A stretch of DNA of 64,000 nt from Gnetum montanum (taxonomy: Eukaryota; Streptophyta; Gnetopsida; Gnetales; Gnetaceae): assembly GCA_015680685.1 (NCBI GenBank), contig MNCI01028786.1, positions 159,153-223,152 of the forward strand. The letters run 5' to 3'. Both the position numbers and the translations under genes were made by a program. This document shows positions 45,190 through 56,298 of the stretch, one piece after another. Numbering within the stretch: position 1 is the first letter of the stretch; each line of letters opens with the position of its first letter. The notes below the pieces were generated by a model. The model saw nothing but the letters and a program-made list of their open reading frames with translations, had not been told where the DNA came from and did no database searches.

Positions 45190-46990
45190 TTGCTAGCCTA
45201 GCACCGATAGGTACATGGCCACCATCAGGTGGCACAACTCAAGCACCAACCACCCTTGCGCCTGCATTTCGTGTGCATGGTTGTAGAGCGTCTGCCAGGG
45301 CTTTGAGTCCTGCACCCCTGCCTCCCATCTTTTGTATTTTGCATTCATTACCTGAATCCATTGGGCCGGCTCCCCAAGTTGGCTCGTGAACCGAAGCAAC
45401 ATGCGTTGTTGTCCCATTGTCAGCTCATCCTCAAACTTGGAAATGCCCAACGCCCCCTGCCCCCTGCCCCCTGCCCACTGCACCCCCCCCTCTCTACCCC
45501 CCAACTAGACAAAATGTTTGATTTGCATGTTGAGTTTGTTGATAATGGTGTTCGGAGGGGTGGCGACCGCGGCCACAAATCGGGTTATTGCAGTGAGTAT
45601 CCCCGACACTACCACCAATCGCCCCTTCCTAGTTAGAAAATGATTGACCCAGTGTCCTATCCGTCCTTCCACCTTTTCCAACAACGATCCCCAAGACATG
45701 CTTCGTCCCCACTAGAAAAGTGGGATACCCAGGTAGGTATCTTTGACAGTTCCAAGTGGAATGTTCAGGACTTGTACGACCCGATTCTTAATCTGTGTCC
45801 ACATTGATAAAATGAGCCATTGACTTAGCCCTATTGATCTCCAATCCCAGCTCATCTGCTAACCGTGAGAGTGCCACATTGATGCATCACGCTTGTGGAA
45901 CCCCTGCACGAGTAAGCAACATTGTGTCATCTGCATAATGTTCAACTCGACACCCCACCCCTGCAATTTCTAGGTTGTCAACCCCGGACATCCTACAATA
46001 ATGTTGCATCAGATCCATAGCAATGATGAAAAGTAGGGGCGATAGGGGGTCCCCTTGCCGCAACCCCCTCCTAGGTGAAGAGAGACCCCCCCACCCCCCC
46101 AACGTCAAAGGAGAAACCTATGGATGATTGTATGTGGATGCAAAGCTGGATAAAACCTAGGTCAAAACCCTTTCGTTGCATGATGGTGGTCAAGGCTTCT
46201 CAGCTGAGTGTATCATATGCCTTGGTAATGTCGAGCTTGAGGCAGAGCCCTGGGAAACTCGTTATTCGAAGAGAATGAAACACCTCCTACATGAGAAGCA
46301 CTTGGTCCTATAGGGTCCGACCTTGCACAAACCCTGTTTGGTTTACCCCCACTAGCTTGGGCATTAGTAGCACTAGCCTACGAACAATCATCTTGGAGAA
46401 TACTCGAATCAAAACATTGTAGATCCCGATAGGGTGAAAGTGTTCTGGGTGGTGCGCCTCCGCTTCCTTAGGGATGCACACTATTCGAGAACAATTGAGC
46501 TCCCTTTGGACTTGCCTCTTGGCCAGCATAAGNTAATTGAGCTCCCTTTGGACTTGCCTCTTGGCCAGCATAAGGTTGAACGCCTCCAAAATGTTGGGTC
46601 CCACAATATCCAGGAAGGTCCTAAAAAATTCAAGGCTCCAACCGTCAGGCCCAAGTGCCTTCCCTCCCGGCATGTTGCTGATGGTTGCTACAAGTTCCTG
46701 CCATGAGAACGAAGTCAACAATCGAGCATTATCCTCTTCGTTTAGCACCTGCATAATTTGGACCAATATAGGCTTGGTGGGTCACTTGGCCCAGATCCTC
46801 GTCCAATATTGTGTCAGCTCCTTGGCGATGCTTTGTGGCTCATCAATTTTCCCCCCCCCCCCTCCATGGTGTGTAGACACCGTGGTTGGCTCCATCCCCG
46901 TTTCTTGGCAATGGCAAAGAAAAAGTGTGTTTGCCTATCCCCCTCCCGGAGACATCTAACCTGTGGTTGGGGGGGCGGGACGAAGGTGGC
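45190..46990 (-). pseudogene. RT and zf-RVT of J-LINE copy E, broken
   Basis: Visible blocks are LLTSFSWQELVATISNMPGG (about 46730), GPDGWSLEFFRTFLDIVGPN (about 46650), GLRQGDPLSPLLFIIAMDLM (about 46060), catalytic YADD at 45926-45937 and GHWVNHFLTRKGRLVV (about 45650). The zf-RVT side WIQVMNAKYKRWEAGVQDSK follows at about 45360. The core catalytic residues are kept, but frameshifts, stops and a 40-bp assembly duplication at 46493-46574 break the frame. Confidence 0.8.
46493..46574. other. 40-bp duplicated flank around a single N (artefact)
   Basis: 46493-46532 and 46535-46574 are identical, separated by NT. As at 37077-37195, this is likely an unmerged overlap rather than a real duplication. 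Confidence 0.85.
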
Positions 46991-48934
46991 GGTTTGTGGG
47001 CAGGCAATTGATCTGGTGGCGGGTTTGGTCAGCCTTTACGTCCCACCGTAACCCAATCCCCGCCCTCGACAAGCTGCTGGACCTGGTCCCACACTCGCGT
47101 TGGCCGGACCCTCCGAAATCAACAGTCAACCTCCTAATGACCGGGTTTCCTGTAGCATGCACAACCTCCATCCTTGCCCTCTCAGGCTTTCAATCCCCGT
47201 TCCATGCCTGGCTCTGCCTCTAGGTTTTCAAACTCAACCTGAAGGTGTTCCTCCCCTCCTGGGAGCTCCAACACAATTTCCTGGATGAGATCCTTGGCCG
47301 ATGGATTTCACCACACATAGAAGCGAGCGAAACCCATCCACACCATAGACTACGTGACCCTATCGAAAGCAATGAACTCCCCAAAGTACCCTACCATCCA
47401 TTCGAGGAACTCTAGATTCCACATCTCCCATGGAATCCCGAACACCCTTATCCACACCAGGGCCCAAGCAAATAGGTCCGTCTCTGCTACTGTGCTCGCC
47501 ATTCTCCCGCACATATTTTTCACCAACCTTGGTTTCTTGGAGAAGTACCATACTATAATTTCCCTCCCCCTCACGACATCATTGTTACGATATCATAGAT
47601 CAATATTGCATAGCAACAAAAATTGACCTTATCAAGAACCTTGAAGGAGGTTTACCAGAAGAGATCCTTTCATAAAATTGTAGGCAGCAAGGTACTTCTT
47701 ATAAGAGAAAAACCCCCAAAGATTTTTCTAGGTTAGTGTGATATGATTTTTCTACAAGAAACTAAGAATTCAGTAGAATAGGAATAGATGTTAAAATAGA
47801 AGTGTTGGTATTCCCCCTTGGTTGACGTGAGAGGGCAGGTAAGGGGGGCCTGCTATTCTCTTCTAGATCGAATGTTCAGCAGTATCCTCCTCTACCTGGA
47901 TTTAGACCATCTCTGATGCTGCTGCTAATATATGGTGCATGAACTTCTACAGCCCTCAAAAGCCTAATGAGAGAGTGGCTCAACTGAGAATGGTAGCAAG
48001 CCCAATTAGTAACATTAGCAAATGGATCATCTTTGGAAATTTTAACTAGATGCTCATGAATGGGAGAATTCAAGGGATGTGGACAACATTTCTTCCAGCA
48101 TTGAAGTAATGATAGAGTTACTAGACAAGCTTACAATGGTGGACCTTCCCATTCAGGGATGTATATACCCTAGGTCCACTAGTAGGAAGGACTTAGAGTT
48201 GGTAATGGCACAAATTGATAGGGCATAGATGGAATACGCCCTGCTTGAGATAAAGGATTTCATTCTTATTGGCCTAGACAAAAGGGCTTCTAACCATTGG
48301 TTGATTCTTCTGGCCTTTGGTGCCTTCAAGGGTGGTTGAACTTCTTTTCATTTTGAAAGGGTCTGGCTTGGTCACCTCAAACTCAGAGACAACATTGTCT
48401 CTATTTGGGGATCTTACACCCCCTACTCAGACCCACAGTTGTTATTTAAAAATGGCCTTGCTAGGGTTAAGGTCTTCATCAAATCTTAGCTAACGGTAAA
48501 AAAGTATCTATTCAAATTTCTTAAAGAAAAATGTTTGACTAAACTCCACTATCTTTAGTAGCTACAAGAGCAAGGTATGAAGAATACCAAGGAGTTGTAA
48601 GAGCTTTATGACTTAGACCTAAAAGAAGAGTCCTATTGGAGGTAGAGGTCAAGGATCATGTGGCTTAAAGATGGGGATAGGAATACCATGTTCTTTCATA
48701 TTACTGTCAAGGTGCTCAGAGGAGTTGAGGGAATTCACATGTTGAGGACAAGAAGTGAGACTTTGGTGAAGGAGGATTACATCTCTACGGCCTTGGAGCA
48801 ATGCTAGAGAAATATTTGGAGGTGACCAACACACCAGATTTTGGTGATAGTAGAGGAGGTTGTGGACCAACATGATGACGCTTGCTTGCTGACATCTCCA
48901 AGGAAGAGGTAAGGAGGATTCATTCTACTCTACT

Positions 48935-51900
48935 GTAATACCCCACCTGACACCCCAAAACTATGATGTTTTTGTGCCCAAAATCGACTACTGATTGGAG
49001 CAATCAATAACCCTATGCATTGTCAATCAATAATCATAGCAGAAGAAAGAAGCATAAAGTAAAAATAATTCTCAGAACATGGTTGCTACAACAAAACATC
49101 AGCTGGAAAAATCACAACCTCATATACATTATCACATCAGTCTATAGAAAGCAGACAAAACAAGCTAAGTATCCATTATCAAAGGATTGCAAGAAGTAGG
49201 TGTCACAAGCCAAGCAAATATAGTTGCCCATTACATCAATCTAAGTGTCTAGCTCAATGGTTGTCCCTGCTAAAGCTATATGCATACATGTCTATCTCAT
49301 ACTCTAAGAGATACATGAATGTACATAAATACATAGAAATTTGGGCCCCATCCCCTCCAGCCCTAGTGCACACCAATGCCTCCAGCGCTATCGCCCTAAT
49401 AAAACAAAGTCAATATAAACTAAGTGAGAAGCTTCTACATTTCTCTTGCCAAATGGTTGATAGGCTTTGAGCTGGAGGAGAGGAATGGGGGAAGAGAGCA
49501 TCCTAAATCAAAGGTTAGTCATGTCAATGCATCCCATATAATAACATAACACATCAAGTACGGTTGCACACAAATATATCAATCATGGTGGCAATCAGTG
49601 CATCGTATGTCTATACCAACACTACATAGAACACACCACATCCCAATAACACCACACACACTTCACAAGAACCAGACTCAAACATCACAACATGCGCACC
49701 CAATTCACGTGGCACCTAGCATATCTACGCTCAATGTAAAATGTGTATCAATTGCCATGAGTACTTGTTAACAAATTTCTGTAGGTCTTTTATTTATTGC
49801 CATGAGTACTTGTTAACAAATTTCTGTAGGTCTTTTATTTATTGCCATGAGTACTTGTTAACAAATTTCTGTAGGTCTTTTATTTATTCAATCAATGCTA
49901 GTGTTTGTCAACCCATGACCTACAACTACCAGCCTTTTGGAGAATTGGCTATAGGGATGAATACACCTATGCCACAAATGCTGGGTGTAAAATGTGTATC
50001 AGTTGCCACGAGTACTCTTTAACAAATGTCTGTAGGTTTTTCAGTAATCTTTTATTTACTCAATCACTGCTAGGGTTCATCAACCCATGATCCACAACTA
50101 CTAGCCTTTTGAAGGACAAGCCATAGGAATGAATATATGTCTATGCCGCAAGCCAGTCATAGAGATGAACACACTAAACACATTTACACTCTCCCACTTC
50201 CAAGACGAGCATTGAGACACGAGCCTCGCTGATGCATCAGGGGTCGATCCATGTCTACCTCTAAGATGCCTCATCACCAACCAGTACACACACCTCAGGC
50301 TAGCTCCACTTGTCAACCAACCATAAGCAACCAGTGCTTCATGCATTGTCGCAAAGACACGCAATTCCAAGACTTGGTATCAAGTTCTCTCAAGCCTCAG
50401 CATCACATAGTTTTCAACACCGACACCACATACACATAAGTCACATCACACATACAAGGACCATATACAAGCACTATGGTATTCCTTACATAATGTATCA
50501 ATACATGACAGAAGCATAACATACCAACAATCCCAGAAACCAGTGCTATAAGACTGTTTGGTGCACACAGATGCCATCAAAGCATATCACCATTCCTCAA
50601 ACAAATACCGGTGGTAAAGGACCCAAGCTACCACACCATAACAGTTCCACTTTACGACACAATTTAACTCAAATGTATATTCCACATTTACCGGTTTAAC
50701 CCAGAACATATCAAGCATATGGCCATATTGTGTACAACCAAAAGCTATGCATCCAAATACACTAATACAAATAGACTATAGGGTAACCCGTCTTTACGAA
50801 TGTTGGAAACTGAATAGCCGATGTTGGTACAAGTTGCGGGACATAAGAAGGAACAAGACTAGACACAGACAGCTGCTAAAAACTCTGACTAGATAAAGGA
50901 CCCTTAAATAGGTTCAAGCAGTAACAGCTAAACCGAGCAAACCAGTTGCAGGTTGGGAAACCAACTTTATTCCTCTACTAAAAACATGACACAAATAACG
51001 AATTGATTGGGTTACACTTAAAACACAATGTACTATTCTTTATCTCACACTGTTTTAATCCCATTGGGTAGATGCTGACGAAAATTACAACCTTGAAAAA
51101 AAACACACATACAGAAAGAAATAAGATACAGATTGGAATCGGCAGACATAACCAACTGAAACGATTGGTTCACCAACCTGGAACTGAATTAATCCAATTT
51201 TCACGCCGCAAATAAGCATACTCTTAGCCACTGTTCGGAATTAATCCCAAGCTTAATATACGTGTATTTCATTCTAAACATACACACAGAATACCGCACC
51301 TCTCCACGTACACATATTTCATTGTATATACACGTTTTTCATTCTATACATCACATATCTTCCTTACCACGCATGTTTTACCGTATATTTATTTCCCGGT
51401 TCACAAAACATATGATTTCCAACCAAAACAATCGGACGCCAAACATGACAGACATCTACCCATCCCGCAATCCTACATGCATGAGAGTATCCACTGTACC
51501 CGATTCAACAGAAATACAGTGGCAGAATAAAAGAAACCCGGAAGCAAAACTAAAGAATTCCAGAAGCAAGGACTGCTGAAAGATCAAGGCACGAACAAGG
51601 CTCTGTTCTGAATTTATCAACTTTCCAAAGCCCACACTCCTAAACAACAGCAATCTAGAAGTGGATTCAATCCAGAATTGGATTTCGTATGCAGTTCTGG
51701 CTGTAGAATTTCCACAGAAGCAATAGCGGTGAATTAGCTTCACGCGAAATGCGGGGGGAAGAAAGGAACAAATTGGGTGCTGGCTTATTCTCATGTTCAA
51801 TTTCTTTTTCCTGTCAACACAATGAAACAAACAAAATGAAATAATAAAATAAGATAACTAAAATATATTGACTTTTTAAAACCGATCGAACCCTTAACAA

Positions 51901-52245
51901 ACACATACATCACATTTATATGCCAAATTCAAGACCAAATATCATCCAATATAATCATATAGCTCAAGTGCTTAAATGCCAAATATCCAAGGTCAACCGG
52001 ACTGCTGCTCTTATTACCAATCCTCCATTCTTGCCAATCTCATCACCTGTCTGATGGGATCAGTTTGGATAATCATGGTGTAATTGGGACATCAAAATCA
52101 TATAATAATAATGCATCCACATAAAATCATACTAAAGTTCATAACAATATAAACTAACTAGCGCGACCCATACCCCAAACCTATTTATACGAATGCATAA
52201 TGAGACAACAACTATACCAAGGGTCCCCATGGCAGGGTGTTACAT
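48935..52245. mobile_element. LTR-like 3.3-kb insertion (candidate solo LTR)
   Basis: The segment begins TGTAATACCCCAC and ends GGGTGTTACA, the TG...CA form of plant LTR ends with short inverted termini. TCTAC precedes it (48930-48934) and TCTAT follows (52246-52250), a 4/5 match to a 5-bp target-site duplication. It interrupts the RT of LINE copy J between the ITSML-like and DGW-like positions. No gag, pol or second LTR was found inside. A solo LTR or a non-autonomous LTR element are the main options. Internal tandem repeats lie at 49751-50140. Confidence 0.6.
49751..49885 (+). repeat. 45-bp tandem repeat, three copies
   Basis: Three successive near-identical 45-bp units start at 49751, 49796 and 49841, each containing CCATGAGTACTTGTTAACAA. 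A diverged fourth copy at about 49999 and the following AACCCATG/CAACTACYAGCC block show that a larger unit of roughly 150 bp was also duplicated (49841-49985 and 49990-50140). Confidence 0.85.
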
Positions 52246-52250
52246 CTATG

Positions 52251-53440
52251 CCCATGGTTGGCCTATCAAGTTTTTTATTGAATTCTTTTACATTTTAGGA
52301 AACAACATTGTTTATGCCTTCAACCTGATGATGTAGTCAGGAGAGGCTAGAAGGAAGATTAACTACACTAGGATTGTTCTTATCTCAAAAATAAAGAATC
52401 CCTTATCACCTATTGATTATAGACCATTGGCATCTACAACACCTTGAGGAGGATGTTCTCTAAGATTATCATCACTAGACGTGCTCCTTTGATGGATAGA
52501 CTAGTTCATTGAAATTTGGCTGGTTTTGTGAAAGGGTGGTACATCTAGGATCATATTATTCTCAACTATGAATTATTTCATTTATTTTGTAATTATACAT
52601 TCACAGGCATGTTCCTAATGTTGGATATAGCTAAGGCTTATGACCCCTTAAGCTTGGAGATGCTATAAAATATCATGATTCAAAAAGGATTCAACTAGAT
52701 ATTTATGAAGCTCTACATTAATATTTAAAGCACCAATGGTTCTTCCATGGACATTAATTAAAAACTAAGGGGGTTCTTTAACCATCTAGTCGGACCTTAG
52801 ACAGGGTAACCTACTTTCCCCTATCTTGCTACAATAGCCATGGATACTATGTGTAATCATCTTAACAAAGTGGAAATGAATGATTTACTTGTTGTTAGGA
52901 TGAGAAGTTTAGCTCATCATTATACTAATGACACTATGACCACATAAAGGCATTAGTACATGAAGCTTTGCTAATCAAGCAAACCAGAGAGAAGGTTGAG
53001 AAAGAGCTAGGCATTGCTATTAACTGGACCAAGTTCACTGAGCACTTACACATATTTGGGTATGCAGATTTTTAACTGAAAAAGAAAGATGCATGGATCC
53101 ACTTTATTAACAAAATTTAAAATTCAAGTGGACTATTGGGCCAACCACCCTCTCTAGCAAAGGAAGATGTCTTCTAGCCTCATCGATCCTATGGCTGCAA
53201 TTACTAGATATGTTGCCTTTATTTGCTCTCCTCCACTTATAGTTATTCAAAAGACCGACTCGACCATGACGTGGCTTGTTTGGTCAGGCAAGAAGGGTGT
53301 TCCCAAACCCATTTGTTAAACTGGAACATTGTGGCAAAGCCTCAATGGTGTGGGGGTCTACATATTCCAAGATTTGAAAAATTATATTCTAGTAAGGCAA
53401 CTAAAATTAATTCTAGTACTAATGCTGATATTTTCTTATG
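52251..53440 (+). pseudogene. RT C-part of old LINE copy J
   Basis: Fragments in order are KFFIEFF and NNIVYAFNLMM (about 52275), RKINYTRIVLISKI and YRPLAST (about 52350), AGFVKGW (about 52520), MLDIAKAYDPLSLEML (about 52620), YTND at 52921-52932 (catalytic YADD lost), and CSQTHLLNWNIVAKPQWCGG (about 53300). The last corresponds to RRIHLVCWERVARPRSAGG in copy G. It stops before zf-RVT. Confidence 0.7.
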
Positions 53441-53559
53441 TTTGTGTAGACCTAAAAAATTTATCAAACAAATGAACTTGTGCAAAATACATTAATAGCA
53501 ATAAATCATAAGTATAATAGTGTGCCCAAAAATTTATGTAACTTGAACATATCTTCTAT

Positions 53560-54545
53560 ATAATTTCCTAGAATGAATACATGTAGCTTGAATAGCTCAT
53601 ACAAAGACTAACTAGAGATTTTCCATTTTCTTTTAAAGAAATCTATGCCACAACATTTTAATAATAGATGTTGCTCATCTTCCACCACTTGCAGTAAACA
53701 TAGTCAACATATTCTATCTATATGCTACTCATTATTTTATTTTCCAGTATCAACTAAGAAACGGTGTTATCCCATTTTTACTATGCTTATTAGTGCTCTC
53801 ATGGATATTGGAATAGTTGCATTTAGATAATTTGTTTTATCATGTCTACTACCTGTAATATTTTGCTAGTAAATTTGAAGCCTTTTTTGTATTTGTGCCT
53901 CATTTTGCAAGTTCTCTAAAACTTTCCTTGTGACAAGTTTCCAAGCTTGTTCTAAATTTATTATTTCATCAATATTATCAATTCCCTATTTTTGTAGCCA
54001 CAATCATCCTTCATGGAACTACCCTTGTTGTTGAGATTTTCAGATAATCTCTCCTAAGATCTTATTGCTATTTTTATTTCTTAAGTAGAATGATAAGAAC
54101 TGATACGTTGCTTCAGCTCTTAATGGTAACAAATTATTTTCTAAATTTATTAGTGTGTTAAATGTTAATGTAGAGCTTAATAAATATCTGGTTGAATCCT
54201 CTCTTGATCTAGTGTATAATGTTTTGTTTTGAATCCTGCTTATAAAATAACACATAAATTATTTCCTTCTACACAAAATCCCATTTCTTTCTCCAAAAAT
54301 GATACCTAACAATTTTGTAAACAAGTTACTAATCATGGTCAACTTGTAATTATTTAAATTTGATTTCTCTCCTTTTTAAACAGATCTACTAATCATCCAC
54401 TGTTTAGTCAAACTATTTTGAAGTTCTTCGTTAAGCATTTTCCAAGTCCCTCTCCACACTAACTCTACACCACATTTTAATAATTCAGCATACAATCCTT
54501 TTGTTTCCACAACTCTTCCAGAATCTAATTTCTCAATTCCCTCTC
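53560..54545 (-). mobile_element. Second-clade LINE fragment with C-terminal zinc motif
   Basis: The minus strand encodes EKLDSGRVVETKGLYAELLK (about 54520) and KGEKSNLNNYKLTMISNLFT (about 54370), matching the RT fingers motif KGDxNNxxNYRxIMxxxLxxKL of a LINE clade other than the J-LINEs. After a deletion of the catalytic core it continues with LPLRAEATYQFLSFYLRNK (about 54120). It ends in a zinc-binding tail RIC, stop, LC, VVEDEQHLLLKC at about 53700-53660. It is decayed and inactive. Confidence 0.6.
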
Positions 54546-55357
54546 CTACTTGATCAGCGTCGCCGGGGAGGAGGGGGGGCCGGGCCTCGTTCCTGATCCC
54601 CTAGGGGTGAGTCGGCAACTGACAGCAGGCGTAGTGCGAGCATTCCAGCTCATGGAGCAGATCCAAAGTGTTGCAGTGATCCTCGATGTCCATGAAATTT
54701 GCCGCCTGCTAGATACCGTGCATAGCAAACTCCCGCCTGCTTCAGTCCGCCGGCGAATCCCCCGCGTCCGGGTGCAAGCATGTCGAGGTTCGACAGATAT
54801 GTCTTCGGAGTTCCCCCCAGGAGCTCTCACAACTAATGCCCAAGATGAGGTACGGACATTGTGCTCGTGTGCCCGATCAAGCTGTCTTTGCCTCTGCTCC
54901 TCCTCCTGCAAATGCTCCTGCTCCTGCTCCACCCTCTCCTCCTCCTGTGCTCTACGGGCCACGTCCTCCTGCCTCAACTCCTCCCGCACTTGGGCCTGGA
55001 CTTCATCAATTAACCGGGCCCAAGCGGCCTCCGCCATTAGCTCGTGTTGTCTCATCCGCTCCTGTTCCCGCTCGTGGAACTGGGCTTCCAAGTCGGCCCG
55101 AGCTTGAGCGAGGGCCTCGTGCCATTTGGCCTCCCACTCAAGCTGCTCTGCCTCCCGTGCGTCGGCCGTGGCTCTCTACTCAGCCTATCGCAGTTCGTCG
55201 TCCCAATTTGTGTGGCCGCTGGAGGGGTCCGACAAGGGGGAAGCCGGCCTGATGAGGCTAGCAGGGAGGCACCACTCCCGCTAGGAGCGTCGCCCCCACG
55301 CGAAGGTTGTCGTTGGCATGGTCCAAGTCCCCCGGCTGGGCGAGACCGAGGGGTCAA
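54546..55357 (-). mobile_element. J-LINE copy H fragment: coiled coil and J domain
   Basis: This GC-rich 0.8-kb block abuts the second-clade LINE. Right to left it carries a coiled coil (EAQFHEREQERMRQHELMAE; LIDEVQAQVREELRQEDVAR; 55095-54870), then the J domain and a stop at 54601-54603. No poly(A) or target-site duplication was found at its edges, so it is a fragment moved or trimmed by rearrangement. Confidence 0.75.
54601..54860 (-). pseudogene. J domain of J-LINE copy H, HPD intact
   Basis: The frame reads CPYLILGISCESSWGELRRH, ICRTSTCLHPDAGDS (HPD at 54766-54774), RREFAMHGI, a TAG, then QAANFMDIEDHCNTLDLL and a tail ending QLPTHP before the TAG. Two in-frame stops (TGA, TAG) inactivate it. 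With copies G and D it is the third copy with His-Pro-Asp unchanged, and its helix I and III residues match copy G closely. Confidence 0.65.
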
Positions 55358-55631
55358 AGTCTAATAAAGGCAACATATTTATGTAAAGCTTTAAAACAAG
55401 TCAAAGTCTAAGTATTTAATAGAGTACTGGAGTCACATGTACAAATGTGGGGTACTACATTTTACAGCTTGGAATTTGGCTTATAATAGCAATGATTTTA
55501 TGTCTCTGACTTCCAAATCATGAAGGAGAAGCCTTGTAGCTTGATCTGGTGTAATCTGCCTTGCTGCATGCCAGTAAAAAATTTTCATTCCATTAAATAC
55601 TCCAATAGAAAATCAATTATCTTTATATTTA

Positions 55632-55765
55632 AATGTAGGTTCATTGGATATTAGATACATATTGCTAATTTCAATATGTCATGGGTTCAATTCTGATGGG
55701 CAATGCTGAGCTATAAAGTTTTAATTGGACTATATATCATGGGGTGTACCCATGTTGCCAATCCA
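55632..55765 (+). repeat. SINE-like element, family member 1
   Basis: A pol III B-box-like GGGTTCAATTCTG at about 55683 is followed by GGCAATGCTGAGCTATAAAG and ATCATGGGGTGTACCCATG. The element at 59566 shares the same layout (GTTCAATTCC, GTAGCATTGAGTTATAAA, CTTGTGGTGTATTTATG). Two related copies with a B box and a shared body suggest a tRNA-derived SINE family. Confidence 0.5.
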
Positions 55766-56140
55766 ATAATATGCTAAATATTAAATCTGTTCTTAGTAAA
55801 ATGCACTAGATTTTTAATCAATTTTTTAAAACCATTAATTACGGGGAAGTTTTAGCACAAGTAACACAAGCACAAGGTAATTTAGTCGTAGCAAATTTAT
55901 GTTTGATTTACAATGTTAAATCTCTGTAATGTCTAAATGGTGTATTAATATTTGGACAATTCTGTATTTTGTGTTTTTTTTTTCCTTTGAAAATGCACAT
56001 TTCTATATTTTGTTGGCAGCCTGTCATCGCTGCTCAATTTGAAGTAATGTGAAATAGGTACTGCTCGTGGGATCTTGTACATGATTTGTTAGTTCTCTCA
56101 ATACATAGAGATTTTCTTATGTTAATAATAATGACTGTAG
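55766..56140. other. Intron end before the last MUTS2 exon
   Basis: AT-rich sequence contains a T-tract at about 55975-55983. It ends at the acceptor CTGTAG at 56140. No other feature was seen. Confidence 0.4.
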
Positions 56141-56298
56141 GGACGCAGTTCATCTATCCTTACGTTGGGCAAGAAGTTTATGTGCCTTCAATTGGGAAGA
56201 AAGCAAGAGTTTTGAAAGTCAGAGAGGAGAGAGAAGAAATCACTGTACAGTCTGGAAATCTTAGGATAAATATTAAAATTGACCAGTTGAGAGATTAA
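56141..56298 (+). CDS. MUTS2: MUTS2 terminal exon, KOW/SH3-like domain and stop
   Basis: The terminal exon follows acceptor CTGTAG. It encodes YVGQEVYVPSIGKKARVLKV, then EEREEITVQSGNLRINIKI and a TAA stop. This pattern (VGDxVxVxSLGKxAxVLxVxxxxEExxVQxGxxxLxxKxxDL) is the small beta-barrel found near the C-terminus of MutS2 proteins. The stop falls right after this domain, so this isoform lacks the C-terminal Smr domain of bacterial MutS2. The intron before it is 16.1 kb and holds a nest of retroelements. Confidence 0.85.

Larger units (their letters stand above)
43056..47572 (-). mobile_element. J-LINE copy E, 4.5 kb, TSD-bounded, endonuclease deleted
   Basis: This minus-strand LINE is bounded by the 14-bp target-site duplication ACGACATCATTGTT (43042-43055 and 47573-47586), with a long poly(T) at the left end. 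At the right it holds a DUF4283 ORF1 part (ETDLFAWALVWIRVFGIPWE at about 47490), then jumps to RT (46990-45190), zf-RVT, the extension (44900-44226), a coiled coil (44060-43650) and a J-like end (43344-43601). The endonuclease is missing, a different deletion from that in copy D. A G/C run lies in the 3' UTR (about 43230-43260). Stops and a duplicated join at 46533 interrupt it. Confidence 0.85.
40730..53440 (+). mobile_element. Old LINE (copy J), plus strand, split by two insertions
   Basis: Pieces of one decayed LINE lie in order on the + strand. ORF1 occupies 40735-42230. The endonuclease (FLQETKN at about 47750; KWIIFGNFN at about 48022) and the RT N-part (ESYWR, MWLKDGDRNTMFFHITVKVL at about 48650) precede 48934. 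The rest of RT lies at 52251-53400. J-LINE copy E (43056-47572) sits between ORF1 and endonuclease, and an LTR-like element (48935-52245) is inserted inside RT. Removing both restores the expected order. The piece at 42230-43041 is not explained. The left start is inferred from a Ser/Arg/Asn-rich leader like that of other ORF1s. Confidence 0.65.
2380..56298 (+). other. MUTS2: MUTS2 gene body, 3' two-thirds, seven exons
   Basis: A host gene for a MutS2-type ABC ATPase spans most of the window. Seven exons join into 305 codons plus a stop. Every junction keeps phase: 0, 2, 1, 0, 2, 1. The product runs from the Walker B strand of the MutS ATPase through the H-loop and the linker helices to a small KOW/SH3-like terminal domain. 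There is no Smr nuclease domain after it, as in some plant MutS2 homologues. Plant MutS2 proteins are usually around 800-900 residues, so the clamp/core and Walker A exons must lie upstream of the window. Introns measure about 7.3, 10.8, 9.4, 9.1, 0.23 and 16.1 kb. The five long ones hold nearly all the transposons described below. The gene appears intact in the part visible. Organelle targeting cannot be judged without the N-terminus. Confidence 0.85.

Noticed and set aside
49751-49885. CRISPR-like array
   Set aside because: The units abut without spacers and lie in a plant retroelement; it is a simple tandem repeat.
49741-50022. 93-codon open frame with CHEYLLTNFCRSFIY repeats
   Set aside because: It is a by-product of a 45-bp (15-codon) tandem repeat inside the LTR-like insertion, with no start context or homology.
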